This document shows, in pieces, positions 35,293 to 43,160 of a DNA stretch of 43,160 nucleotides. The stretch lies in the NCBI GenBank assembly GCA_018066865.1, contig JAGPVT010000149.1, positions 1 to 43,160 of the forward strand. The letters are read 5' to 3'. Every line of letters begins with the position of its first letter. Within the stretch, counting starts at the first letter, position 1. The notes beneath the pieces were generated by a model, which did not search any database, was not told the origin of the DNA, and saw only the letters and a list, made by a program, of their open reading frames with translations. Position numbers and translations under genes: made by a program. The stretch comes from Marinobacter sp. (GTDB lineage: Bacteria > Pseudomonadota > Gammaproteobacteria > Pseudomonadales > Oleiphilaceae).

Positions 35293-35355
35293 CATCCTAA
35301 ATGACATTTTATGCAACAAAAGAACATTTGCAAGCGCTTTTTGTCATCCTGGATG
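35293..35355. promoter_or_regulatory. Two operator-like CATCC repeats in the divergent xis/XRE region
   Basis: CATCCTAAATG (35293-35303) and the perfect palindrome CATCCTGGATG (35345-35355) are 52 bases apart in the shared control region of the divergent excisionase and XRE genes. The flanks also agree (both are followed by A-Y-ATTTT). This is the expected layout for a repressor that controls both promoters. Confidence 0.55.
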
Positions 35356-35383
35356 ATATTTTTTCATTAAGGATAAATTAGAG

Positions 35384-35590
35384 ATGATTCGATGCCACCT
35401 GGCCCGCATTATGGGCGAGCACAAAATGAAGATCGTGGATGTGGCGCGAGAGACCGGCCTGAACCGCAACACGGTGACTCTGCTTTACAAAGAGACCGCT
35501 CAACGGATCGATCTTGATGCGCTCGACAAACTCTGCAAATTATTCAAATGTGAGGTCAGCGATCTGCTGGAGTTTCAGGAAGACCAATAG
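35384..35590 (+). CDS. XRE-family (Cro/C1, HTH_26 type) regulator
   Basis: This 68-residue protein is a small helix-turn-helix regulator. IRCHLARIMGEHKMKIVDVA is followed by RETGLNRNTVTLLYKE (recognition helix) and DALDKLCKLFKCEVSDLLE, the standard YozG/HTH_26 pattern. AAGGA lies upstream of the ATG. It is the probable repressor of the divergent xis-int operon through the CATCC sites. It would set lysogeny-like maintenance of the element. Confidence 0.9.
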   Translation: MIRCHLARIMGEHKMKIVDVARETGLNRNTVTLLYKETAQRIDLDALDKLCKLFKCEVSDLLEFQEDQ

Positions 35591-35678
35591 GTAAAAATCA
35601 AAGATAGCCGAGATAATTCCAGGGAGGGGATTGCTAAATGAGGGATGACCGAGTCGTCCGCTGAGGGATTACTTGGCG

Positions 35679-35773
35679 TGTGACATAGAAAGACTTACGG
35701 TCAATCTCATCCAACCATCAAAATAGGATGTCACAGGGATTGGCACATATGTGTCACATATACGTCACAGGGG
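35679..35773. repeat. Cluster of TGTCACA repeats between XRE and tRNA-fMet
   Basis: TGTGACA (35679-35685, inverted), TGTCACAGGG (35729-35738), TGTCACATA (35752-35760) and GTCACAGGGG (35764-35773) form a cluster, along with a perfect CACATATGTG palindrome (35744-35753). Short repeated sites next to the attachment site are typical of integrase arm-type or excisionase binding sites. Confidence 0.5.
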
Positions 35774-35793
35774 AATTTGGCCGCCCCAAACGC

Positions 35794-35836
35794 AAAAAAG
35801 GCAGACCAGTAAGTTACTGATCTGCCTTTCTTTTTT
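35794..35836. terminator. Bidirectional intrinsic terminator next to tRNA-fMet
   Basis: GGCAGACCAGTAA and TTACTGATCTGCC (35800-35826) form a 13-base stem with a single mismatch and a very short loop, flanked by an A-run on the left and a T-run (TTTCTTTTTT) on the right. It should end transcription of the XRE gene on the plus strand and of the tRNA on the minus strand. Confidence 0.85.
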
Positions 35837-35837
35837 A

Positions 35838-35914
<77 letters not shown>

Positions 35915-35956
35915 TCAAACTGGTTGTTACCGGGTTGCCCCGATCAACGTGCGCAT

Positions 35957-35985
35957 ATAGTAAGGACTCGCGAGAGCATTGTCAA
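35957..35985 (-). promoter_or_regulatory. Sigma-70 promoter of tRNA-fMet
   Basis: On the minus strand TTGACA (35980-35985) is followed by a 17-base spacer and TACTAT (35957-35962). This is a near-consensus promoter about 43 bases upstream of the tRNA, with a GC-rich discriminator (GCGCACG) like that of stringently controlled stable RNA genes. The -35 box overlaps the stop codon of rnhB. Confidence 0.85.
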
Positions 35986-36671
35986 TTACTGTTTTCAAAG
36001 AGGTCTGTTGGGTAATGAAGTTCTTCTGCTACTGGTGTCGCCGGTTCCTTGAAGAATCCCACCTGCTCCATCGCTTCCTGAACCGGCCGGAATGACTTCC
36101 GATGCTCTGGCGTTACACCTAACCGGAACAGTGCTTCCATGTGCACGGGTGTAGGATAGCCTTTGTGCCGGGCAAGGCCGTAACCCGGATACTTCTGCTC
36201 CATCACTTCCATTTCCCGATCACGGGTTACTTTGGCGAGTATGGATGCGGCACTGATCGCCTCTACCCGGCTGTCTCCCTTTACCACCGGCTCGGAGGGC
36301 CAGTGCCACTTGGGGCATTTGTTCCCATCCACCAGCACGTATTCAGGTGCAATACCAAGACCGGCAACGGCTCGCTCCATAGCAATCATTGTGGCTTGGT
36401 AAATGTTGATCTGATCGATCTCATGGGCCTCACAGCGGCCTAAACACCAGGCGGTAGCGTGCTCAATAATTTCTTCGTACAGCACATTACGTTTCTTTTC
36501 TGTGAGCTTTTTTGAGTCTGCCAGCCCTGCAATGGGCCGGTCGGGATTAAGGATTACCGCCGCGGTCACTACCGCGCCGATGAGTGGCCCACGCCCTACC
36601 TCATCAACGCCGGCCAGTAGCCGGCCCTGATAGGCACATTCAAACGGAGGTAGTGCTGGAGTGCGAGCCAT
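35982..36671 (-). CDS. rnhB: Ribonuclease HII
   Basis: This 229-residue enzyme removes ribonucleotides from DNA, cleaving RNA in RNA-DNA hybrids. The active-site opening [15 protein letters not shown] near residues 21-35 carries the first Asp and Glu, and [11 protein letters not shown] near 116 and [12 protein letters not shown] near 144 carry the remaining catalytic aspartates. Its ATG abuts the lpxB stop (TGA directly before ATG), so it is coupled to lpxB. In many gammaproteobacteria dnaE follows; here tRNA-fMet and the island follow. A short C-terminal extension after residue 205 is not conserved. Confidence 0.97.
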   Translation of the reverse strand: MARTPALPPFECAYQGRLLAGVDEVGRGPLIGAVVTAAVILNPDRPIAGLADSKKLTEKKRNVLYEEIIEHATAWCLGRCEAHEIDQINIYQATMIAMERAVAGLGIAPEYVLVDGNKCPKWHWPSEPVVKGDSRVEAISAASILAKVTRDREMEVMEQKYPGYGLARHKGYPTPVHMEALFRLGVTPEHRKSFRPVQEAMEQVGFFKEPATPVAEELHYPTDLFENSN

Positions 36672-37856
36672 TCAGCGAGCTTTCTCCTCAATAAGCCGCG
36701 AGATTGCCTGGGCAGCCTTCTCGTCGGCGCCCTGTCTCAAGGTGTGGTGCAGCTCTGTGAAGGCCTCCACCAGTCGATCACGTTCCTGCTGGTTTTCCAG
36801 GCGTTCCAGCACTGCAGAGCCAAGTGATTCCGGTGTTGCGTCGTCCTGCAAAAGCTCTGGAACCAGAGGCTGCTTTGACAACAGGTTCGGTAAAGACACA
36901 TGAGGTACTTTCACCAGGCGGGAGATCAGTGCGTAGCTCAAGTTGCTCAATCGATAACCCACTACCATAGGTTTCTTCAGCAACATGGCTTCAAGAGTCG
37001 CAGTTCCCGAGGCCAGCAATACAACGTCTGAAGCGGCCATCACTTCGCGGGAACGGCCTCTTACTATACTCACCTGCAGCTTTACCTCGAGCGCTTCGAT
37101 AAGATCACGAACCTGCTTTTCCCGCTCACGATTCACACAGGGGATGACCAGTTGCACATCCGGCCGTTTGGCCTGTATCCAGCGCGCCGCTTCCAGAAAC
37201 AGAGAACCCAGGCGTTCAACTTCACCGGCTCTGCTTCCTGGCAGTATCGCCAGTAACGGTACGTTGTCATCAAGCCCCAGGTCCTGGCGAGCTTTACCCG
37301 TTTCAGGGATGAGAGGGATACGGTCTGCGAGCGGGTGTCCTACAAATGCTACGGGCACCTGATGCTCTTCATAAAACCTGGCTTCAAACGGCAGCAAGGT
37401 GAGCATCAAGTCTACGGATTTGGCGATTTTGAAGATTCGTTTTTGGCGCCAGGCCCAGACGGAGGGGCTCACATAATGGACCGACGGGATACCCGCTTCA
37501 CGGCAACGCCGCTCGATGGCAAGGGTAAAATCAGGTGAGTCAATTCCAATGACCACATCCGGCGGTGTGGCAAAAAAATAACTCAGCAACCGGGACCGAA
37601 TACTGAAAAGCTCCCGGATGCGGCCAAGGACTTCCACCAGCCCCATAATGGACAGGCGTTCCATGGGCACCAGAGAGTGGAAACCTTCGGCGATCATCTC
37701 ATCGCCCCCGATACCGACAAATCGGGCGTTCGGATACCGAGTGCGAAGTGATCGAATCAGGCCGGCGCCGAGAATGTCCCCAGACGCCTCACCTGCAATA
37801 ATTCCAAAGGTTATTTTACGGTCACTAACAACCGCAGCCCGGGGGTGATCCATCAA
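36672..37856 (-). CDS. lpxB: Lipid-A-disaccharide synthase
   Basis: This 394-residue glycosyltransferase condenses UDP-2,3-diacylglucosamine with lipid X to form the lipid A disaccharide, at the inner membrane face. Signature segments are GIIAGEASGDILGAGLIRSL near residue 19, HYVSPSVWAWRQKRI near 128, LLAILPGSRAGEVERLG near 204, and MVVGYRLSNLSY near 304. Length is normal for the family. It lies 17 bases after lpxA and directly before rnhB. The first two codons are both ATG, and either could be used. Confidence 0.97.
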   Translation of the reverse strand: MMDHPRAAVVSDRKITFGIIAGEASGDILGAGLIRSLRTRYPNARFVGIGGDEMIAEGFHSLVPMERLSIMGLVEVLGRIRELFSIRSRLLSYFFATPPDVVIGIDSPDFTLAIERRCREAGIPSVHYVSPSVWAWRQKRIFKIAKSVDLMLTLLPFEARFYEEHQVPVAFVGHPLADRIPLIPETGKARQDLGLDDNVPLLAILPGSRAGEVERLGSLFLEAARWIQAKRPDVQLVIPCVNREREKQVRDLIEALEVKLQVSIVRGRSREVMAASDVVLLASGTATLEAMLLKKPMVVGYRLSNLSYALISRLVKVPHVSLPNLLSKQPLVPELLQDDATPESLGSAVLERLENQQERDRLVEAFTELHHTLRQGADEKAAQAISRLIEEKAR

Positions 37857-37873
37857 ACAAGGCTCCTGCCAGC

Positions 37874-38665
37874 TCAGCGGATAATGCCGCGATGAGCTCC
37901 GCGCAGGGAGTCGATAAGCACACGCACTTCCGGCGTATCGGCATAGGCATCCTCCAGCGCTTCAACAGCCTGCTCTGTTGTAAGGCCCTGGCGGTATATA
38001 ATCTTGTAAGACCGGCGCAGAGTCATCAGAACCTCTTTGCCGAAGCCCCGGCGTTTAAGGCCCTCAACGTTCATTCCGTGAGGCTCAGCCGACTGGCCAG
38101 CCGCCATTACATAAGCCGGGATATCCTTGAGCACGATACTGCCACCGGCCGCCATGCTGTGCGAACCGATATGACAGAACTGGTGCACCATGGTGCCACC
38201 GCCCAGAATGGCGTAATCACCCACCGTTACGTGGCCGGCAAGCGTTGCGCAATTAGCAAGAATGATGTTGTCGCCGATGACACAGTCATGGGCCACATGA
38301 ACATAAGCCATCAACAGGTTATTACTGCCAATACGGGTTTCACCCTTATCCTGCACAGTGCCCCGATGAATGGTGCAATTCTCGCGAAAAACGTTGTTGT
38401 CCCCGACCACTAATGTGGTTGGTTCCCCGGCGTACTTTTTATCCTGACATTCCTCACCGATGCTGCAAAACTGGAAAATCCGGTTGTTCCGGCCGATTAC
38501 CGTTGGTCCTTTCACAACCACATGAGAAAGAATCTCTGTGCCTTCGCCAATCTCAACGTTCGGGCCTATGTAACTCCAGGGGCCGACCGTTACGTTGTCC
38601 GCAAGCTTGGCTGATGGATCTACAATCGCCTGAGGATGGATACCCGACCAGTCATTTGTCGCCAT
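37874..38665 (-). CDS. lpxA: UDP-N-acetylglucosamine acyltransferase
   Basis: This 263-residue enzyme transfers a 3-hydroxyacyl chain from ACP to UDP-GlcNAc, the first step of lipid A synthesis. The N-terminal half is a left-handed beta-helix of hexapeptide repeats (IGPNVEIGEGTEILSHVVVK). The catalytic histidine is in AYVHVAHDCVIGDN near residue 126. A helical C-terminus ends the protein. Its start overlaps the fabZ stop by one base (TAATG). Confidence 0.97.
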   Translation of the reverse strand: MATNDWSGIHPQAIVDPSAKLADNVTVGPWSYIGPNVEIGEGTEILSHVVVKGPTVIGRNNRIFQFCSIGEECQDKKYAGEPTTLVVGDNNVFRENCTIHRGTVQDKGETRIGSNNLLMAYVHVAHDCVIGDNIILANCATLAGHVTVGDYAILGGGTMVHQFCHIGSHSMAAGGSIVLKDIPAYVMAAGQSAEPHGMNVEGLKRRGFGKEVLMTLRRSYKIIYRQGLTTEQAVEALEDAYADTPEVRVLIDSLRGAHRGIIR

Positions 38666-39102
38666 TAAACTTCTCTCTCAGCGGTCAGTATCTCTGCCAC
38701 GCAAACCACTTCACCATCGACCAGTGCGCGGCACTCAAATTTCCAGATACCGCGTTTTCCCGAGATAAACTCCGACTCCAAACACAGTTGGTCTCCGGGT
38801 AACACAGGGCGCTTGAAACGCGCCTTACTGGAGCCGGCCAGATATTGTACTAGTCCATCCGAAGGTTTCCGCCCCACCGTCACAAAACCGAGAATGCCGG
38901 AAAGCTGCGCCATGGCCTCAATAATCAGCACACCCGGCATAATCGGGTTGCCTGGAAAATGGCCGGTGAAGAATGGCTCGTTAAACGAGATGTTCTTGTA
39001 ACCTTTGATCGACTTGGCCTTTTCAAGCTCGGTAACCCGGTCCACCAGCAAAAACGGATAGCGGTGCGGCAGGTATTCCAGTATTTCATCGATGTACATC
39101 AT
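38665..39102 (-). CDS. fabZ: 3-hydroxyacyl-ACP dehydratase FabZ
   Basis: This 145-residue hot-dog enzyme dehydrates 3-hydroxyacyl-ACP in fatty acid synthesis and balances flux with lipid A synthesis. The signature [13 protein letters not shown] and the active site [20 protein letters not shown] (catalytic His and, downstream, Glu) are intact. I chose the ATG at 39102, since family members begin at this point; an in-frame start at 39198 would add an unrelated tail running into lpxD. It lies 11 bases after lpxD and overlaps lpxA by one base. Confidence 0.96.
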   Translation of the reverse strand: MMYIDEILEYLPHRYPFLLVDRVTELEKAKSIKGYKNISFNEPFFTGHFPGNPIMPGVLIIEAMAQLSGILGFVTVGRKPSDGLVQYLAGSSKARFKRPVLPGDQLCLESEFISGKRGIWKFECRALVDGEVVCVAEILTAEREV

Positions 39103-39113
39103 TTTGATCGGCC

Positions 39114-40139
39114 TCAGCCCTTTGATTTCTTTTCCAGTTCTTTTATCCGCCGTGCCAGCGAATCCAACTGGCGGAAACGTACAGCATTTTTGCGCCATTG
39201 CCGATTCGTGTCTGCGCTGGTGCCCGAAGAATAGACTCCCGGTTCCCGAATATCCCCGGTTACCAGGGTCATGCCGGTAAGGTGCACCTGGTTGGCAATT
39301 TCCAGATGCCCGGCCACTCCGGCGGCTCCACCGAAAACACAGTGACTGCCAATCCGTGTACTACCCGCAATCCCGACCATAGCAGCCATGGCAGTGTGGT
39401 CGCCAATGCGAACGTTGTGAGCAATCTGAATGAGATTGTCGAGTTTTACGCCATTACCGATAACCGTGTCATCCAGTGCGCCACGGTCAATCGTTGTATT
39501 CGCACCAACTTCAACATCATCACCTAGAACAACGCGCCCGAGTTGCGCGATTCTATGCCACTGGCCTTTCTCATTGGCAAAACCAAATCCATCAGAACCA
39601 ATCACCGCACCGCTGAGGATATGGCAGCGCTGCCCCACAACGACATCGTGGGCCAGGGTCACTCTGGGACGGACAATGGAGCCAGGGCCGATGCTGGTTC
39701 GAGCCCCGATAACGCAACCTGGCCCAACAACAACTCGCTCGCCAATCACAACATTCGCTTCGATAACGGCGTTAGGGCCGATACTGGCGCTGACCGCTAT
39801 TGTCGCGCTGGCATCAACCACGGCCGAAGGATGAATACCTGGCGGCGCTACGGGTGCAGGATCAAACCAGTGACTGAGCCGAGCATAGCCCAGGTACGGA
39901 TTATCGAGTAACAGGACATTGGTCGGACGATCTACCGCGGCCGCAGGCGATAGAATAACCGCTGCAGCGCGGGTATCCGACAGGTGCTTTGCGTAAGCGG
40001 GGTTTGCCAGAAAGCTGAGCTGATCCGGGCCAGCTGCCTCCAGAGTCGCGAGGCCTGAAACCCGGGTTTCAGGGTCGCCACGGAGCTCTGCCCCCAGAGC
40101 TTCTGCGATCTCGCCAAGCCGGTAAGACGTTTCTGTCAT
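39114..40139 (-). CDS. lpxD: UDP-3-O-(3-hydroxyacyl)glucosamine N-acyltransferase
   Basis: This 341-residue enzyme adds the second hydroxyacyl chain in lipid A synthesis. The N-terminal uridine-binding domain ([14 protein letters not shown] and [13 protein letters not shown]) is followed by hexapeptide repeats and the catalytic His region [16 protein letters not shown] near residue 234. A C-terminal helix ends with ELEKKSKG. I chose the ATG at 40139, with TGGAG upstream, over a GTG at 40151. It follows skp by 48 bases. Confidence 0.96.
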   Translation of the reverse strand: MTETSYRLGEIAEALGAELRGDPETRVSGLATLEAAGPDQLSFLANPAYAKHLSDTRAAAVILSPAAAVDRPTNVLLLDNPYLGYARLSHWFDPAPVAPPGIHPSAVVDASATIAVSASIGPNAVIEANVVIGERVVVGPGCVIGARTSIGPGSIVRPRVTLAHDVVVGQRCHILSGAVIGSDGFGFANEKGQWHRIAQLGRVVLGDDVEVGANTTIDRGALDDTVIGNGVKLDNLIQIAHNVRIGDHTAMAAMVGIAGSTRIGSHCVFGGAAGVAGHLEIANQVHLTGMTLVTGDIREPGVYSSGTSADTNRQWRKNAVRFRQLDSLARRIKELEKKSKG

Positions 40140-40187
40140 CACGCGCTCCACAACACGCTCGTGAGCCCGAAGGCTCTCCGGCAGGAA

Positions 40188-40682
40188 TTAACGGTTCAGC
40201 TTATCCAGAAGCTGCGGGGTAAGATTCATTTCCGGCTTCACATAAACGACAGCTTCACTAGGCAAAATCAGGTCAAGGTCGTTTTCTTCGAGCAGTTCTT
40301 TCACCGCCGCATCTACCTCCGGGCGAGCCTCTTCAAGAAACGCCTGCTTCCGCTGGTTAACGGTGGAGTCGAGACGCTGCTTGAGAAAGTTGAACTCTTT
40401 AACCTTCTCCTGGAATTCACCGGCAAGCTTATTGCGCTCGCTCTCGTTCATCATCGCACCATCTTTTTCCAGACGCTCCTTCAGTTTGCGGGCAGCCTCC
40501 TGAGTTTCGCGGACTTTCTCCTCGTCGCCAGCGAAGTCTTTCTGGAGACTTTCACTGAACGTCCTGGCATCCTCCGACGAAAACAAAGCCTGACGCAGAT
40601 CTACAACACCAATACGGCTCTCAGCCACGGCAGGCATTGCCAGTGAAACAGCTGCGGCAAACATCAGTAAGGTTCTGAACAT
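40188..40682 (-). CDS. skp: Periplasmic chaperone Skp/OmpH
   Basis: This 164-residue protein carries a signal peptide (MFRTLLMFAAAVSLAMPAVA, cleavage before ES) and a mature part that begins RIGVVDLRQALFSSEDAR, followed by the long charged coiled-coil tentacle (AARKLKERLEKDGAMMNESE) and a return strand DLILPSEAVVYVKPEMNLT. It carries unfolded outer membrane proteins across the periplasm to BamA. I chose the ATG at 40682, with AGGAG upstream, over an in-frame start at 40703 that would extend the signal. Confidence 0.96.
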   Translation of the reverse strand: MFRTLLMFAAAVSLAMPAVAESRIGVVDLRQALFSSEDARTFSESLQKDFAGDEEKVRETQEAARKLKERLEKDGAMMNESERNKLAGEFQEKVKEFNFLKQRLDSTVNQRKQAFLEEARPEVDAAVKELLEENDLDLILPSEAVVYVKPEMNLTPQLLDKLNR

Positions 40683-40729
40683 AATAAGGCTCCTGTTTTT
40701 CATTCGTTCTTGTTTCTTGTGTGTCTGAT

Positions 40730-43048
40730 TTAGAATGTCTGACCCAGTGAGAACTGGAATATCTGAGTATCGTCACCAGGCTTGTCGTTCAGCGGCTTGG
40801 CCAGACTGAATGCCAATGGGCCTACCGCTGTAATCCACTGGAAACCGATGCCGGCTGATAAGCGCACCTCCTTCAGCTCCGGGCTAAATCCCCGATCCGT
40901 ATCGAATACCTGCCCGGCATCCAGGAAAAACGCCGTCCGCATCGAGCGGCTATCTCCGGCAAACGGAGTCGGGAAGATCAGCTCCAGTGAGCCCTCAGTG
41001 AGAAGGTTACCACCGAAAGGATCGGGGTCGGAGAAATCGTTGGCCGCGTTGGTGGCGCGCCTTCCGAGGGAATTCGCCTGATAGCCCCGGACCGAGCCGT
41101 AACCACCTGCATAATAGTGCTCATAGAACGGCATGACTGTACGGTCACCGTAGCCATCCCCGTAACCAATGTCTGTTCTTGTGCGCAGCACCCAGCGATT
41201 GGTGTCTGTGAGCGGGAAGTAAAAATCGGTTTTGTGGCTCACCTTGTAGAAGGTGAGATCACTGCCAGGCACCGCAACATCGAGTGACAATGAATGGCTG
41301 TAGCCGTCTGAGGGCAATACACCACGGTTGAGTGTGCTGCGGCGCCAACTGCCAAACAGGAAGTAGTTATTGAATGAGTCGCCTTCTTCAGCTATGAAGT
41401 CGCGCACTTCCTGCGAAGTGAACACGCCGCCTTTGACCTTGGAGAGCGTATATCCCGCCCCGAAGTTCAATCGCGTGATGTTGTCCGTAGGATAACCAAA
41501 CGTAAGACGTCCGCCATACTCATCCAGGAGATAGGAAGTAATATCCTCTTCTTCAAAGTTGGTTTCACGGGCAAAAACGCTGAATCCCCGGCTAACACCA
41601 TCTACCGTGTAGTAAGGATCCGTGTAACCAATATTGGCACTCTTGACCGAATCGCTGACATTCACACCAAACGATACGCGCTTGCCGGTGCCGAAGAAGT
41701 TATTTTCAGAGACGTTAGCACCAAGAATAACACCGGAATCCTGAGAGAAGCCCACAGAAGCAGAGAGGCTACCCGTTGGCTGTTCTTCTACAGCGTAGTT
41801 AACATCTACCAGATCGTCCGTACCAGGCACGGGGACGGTTTCCACATTGACCCCCTTGAAAAAGCCAAGCCGTTCGAGGCGGGTTTTGGAAAACTCGATG
41901 CGATCCGAGGAGGCAATACCACCCTCCATCTGAGTCATTTCCTGGCGCAGGACGTCATCACGGGTGGACACATTGCCATCGAAGTTGATGCGGCGAACAT
42001 AGGCTCGCTTACCCGGTTCAACAAAAAAGGTAACGGCAGCAGTGTTGTTATCACTTGGCTCAGGCACGGCATTCACGCTGGCAAATGCATAACCTTCCTT
42101 CCCCAGCCGGAATGCCAGGGTTTCCGAGATCGCCGTCATGCGGGCACGGGAGAATACATCCCCCTCATCTACCGGAATCAGCTCCCGCAATTCCTCCTCA
42201 TCAATAATGAGATTGCCGCGAAGCCGGATCTCGGAGATCGTGTACTGAGGGCCTTCGTTCAATGCGATCGCGATGAAGACCTGCCGCTTATCTGGCGAAA
42301 TGGACACCTGGCTGGATTCTACATTGAAATCAAGGTAACCACGGTTGAGGTAGAAAGAACGCAGCGTTTCCAGATCGCCACTCAGGCGTTCCCGCGCGTA
42401 TTTGTCTGAATTCGTAAGGGAGTTCCACCAGCTGCTGGTCCGCAGCTCGAAGAGGTCCCTCAGTTCCTCGTCGCTGAAGTCACGGTTACCTACCAGGTTG
42501 ATGTGCTGGATGGCGGCAACGGTACCTTCATTAATATCCAGTCGAATGGCTACGCGGTTGCGCGGCAGCTCTTCAGCCGTTGCTTTTACCCGGGCATTGT
42601 AACGGCCCTGACCAATGTAGGACCGCAAAATCTCCAGCTCAAGCCTTTCCAGCGTTGCCCGGCGGAACACCTGACCTTCCTGAAGCCCGGCGCCGGCCAG
42701 AGCATCCATCAGCATGTCAGTTTCGATGTTCTTGTTACCTTCAATGTCGATCGACGTAATTGAAGGGCGCTCCCGCACGGTGAGGATGAGAGTACCGGCA
42801 TCGCGGCTGGCATCTATGTCTGTGAACAGTCCGGTCCGGAAAAGTGACTTGATCGCCTCTGCCAGCTCGGTTTCATCCATCTGCTCGCCAATATTGACAG
42901 GGAAAGCGGAAAACACAGAACCCGCAGAAACACGCTGCAAGCCTTCCACCTCAATATCTGCAACCGTAAATTCATCTGCAAAAGCTGGCTTCATGCCGGT
43001 TGCGGCAACAGCGAGGCCAACGGCTAAACCTAGAAGAGAACGTCTCAT
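40730..43048 (-). CDS. bamA: Outer membrane protein assembly factor BamA
   Basis: This 772-residue protein inserts beta-barrel proteins into the outer membrane. A signal peptide with cleavage AFA-DE at residues 24/25 precedes five POTRA domains to about residue 420 (e.g. FTVADIEVEGLQRVSAGSVF, ITSIDIEGNKNIETD). The C-terminal barrel carries the conserved loop 6 motif VRGY within GGYGSVRGYQANSLG, and ends in FQFSLGQTF with a C-terminal aromatic residue. Length is usual for the family. It lies between rseP and skp, the standard arrangement. Confidence 0.98.
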   Translation of the reverse strand: MRRSLLGLAVGLAVAATGMKPAFADEFTVADIEVEGLQRVSAGSVFSAFPVNIGEQMDETELAEAIKSLFRTGLFTDIDASRDAGTLILTVRERPSITSIDIEGNKNIETDMLMDALAGAGLQEGQVFRRATLERLELEILRSYIGQGRYNARVKATAEELPRNRVAIRLDINEGTVAAIQHINLVGNRDFSDEELRDLFELRTSSWWNSLTNSDKYARERLSGDLETLRSFYLNRGYLDFNVESSQVSISPDKRQVFIAIALNEGPQYTISEIRLRGNLIIDEEELRELIPVDEGDVFSRARMTAISETLAFRLGKEGYAFASVNAVPEPSDNNTAAVTFFVEPGKRAYVRRINFDGNVSTRDDVLRQEMTQMEGGIASSDRIEFSKTRLERLGFFKGVNVETVPVPGTDDLVDVNYAVEEQPTGSLSASVGFSQDSGVILGANVSENNFFGTGKRVSFGVNVSDSVKSANIGYTDPYYTVDGVSRGFSVFARETNFEEEDITSYLLDEYGGRLTFGYPTDNITRLNFGAGYTLSKVKGGVFTSQEVRDFIAEEGDSFNNYFLFGSWRRSTLNRGVLPSDGYSHSLSLDVAVPGSDLTFYKVSHKTDFYFPLTDTNRWVLRTRTDIGYGDGYGDRTVMPFYEHYYAGGYGSVRGYQANSLGRRATNAANDFSDPDPFGGNLLTEGSLELIFPTPFAGDSRSMRTAFFLDAGQVFDTDRGFSPELKEVRLSAGIGFQWITAVGPLAFSLAKPLNDKPGDDTQIFQFSLGQTF

Positions 43049-43092
43049 TCAATTATTTCGCCTGGTTAATGCGCGTAAGGAGCCCGCAATTC

Positions 43093-43160
43093 TCACAACC
43101 GCATCAGGTCGTTGTAAAGAGCAAACACCATTAATGTGAGAATCATTGCCATACCAATTC
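43093..43160 (-). CDS. rseP: RseP site-2 protease, C-terminal fragment
   Basis: Only the last 22 codons lie in the window. They read IGMAMILTLMVFALYNDLMR-L and a TGA stop at 43093-43095, matching the final membrane helix and ALYNDL end of RseP, the inner membrane protease of the sigma-E pathway. Position directly upstream of bamA agrees with the standard gene order. Confidence 0.85.
   Translation of the reverse strand, partial: IGMAMILTLMVFALYNDLMRL

Overview
ORGANISM AND OVERALL LAYOUT. The window reads as a gammaproteobacterial chromosome with a genomic island joined to a tRNA gene. The right end (about 35.8-43.2 kb, all on the minus strand) is the conserved envelope cluster rseP(3' end)-bamA-skp-lpxD-fabZ-lpxA-lpxB-rnhB, followed by an initiator tRNA-fMet gene. 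Protein style suggests a Marinobacter-like marine bacterium; this is an impression from sequence, not a database result. In many relatives rnhB is followed by dnaE and accA. Here it is followed by tRNA-fMet, a terminator, a XRE-type regulator, an excisionase-like protein and a tyrosine integrase, the signature of an integrated element. Its far end is not in the window.

LEFT OPERON (1-15.6 kb, minus strand). Five large genes run in one direction: a SNF2/RapA-like helicase resembling DISARM DrmD, a 1678-residue N6-adenine methyltransferase resembling DrmMI, a TerB-GTPase with two membrane segments, a dynamin/LeoA-like GTPase, and a DUF4011-type superfamily 1 helicase cut by the window edge. The first four overlap or abut within a few bases. 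DrmA, DrmB and DrmC are not visible. I read this as a candidate composite anti-phage system in which a DISARM-like helicase/methylase pair, an Eleos-like GTPase pair and a large SF1 helicase are combined. Base composition differs sharply between the blocks.

MIDDLE CARGO (15.8-28.8 kb). Small units follow: a metallophosphoesterase with an unknown partner; an unknown small protein with an NT5C1-type 5'-nucleotidase; a possible PD-(D/E)XK protein; a three-gene unit of a MraZ-like protein, a double-AAA+ ATPase and a MraZ-like/OGFr fusion; a WYL regulator; a small membrane-protein pair; a SRAP (YedK/HMCES-like) protein; an unknown overlapping gene pair; and a PcfJ-like protein. The AAA+/MraZ/OGFr unit is the second most interesting locus.

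AT-RICH STRETCH AND INTEGRATION MODULE (28.8-35.8 kb). A lipoprotein, a possible SAVED-domain remnant and an anchored coiled-coil protein lie in low-GC DNA. Then, on the minus strand, come xis-like, int, a YhaM-like HD protein, a YqiA-like esterase and a HEPN protein. Between the divergent XRE and xis genes are two copies of a CATCC-type operator-like site. Between XRE and the tRNA is a cluster of TGTCACA repeats and a strong bidirectional terminator.
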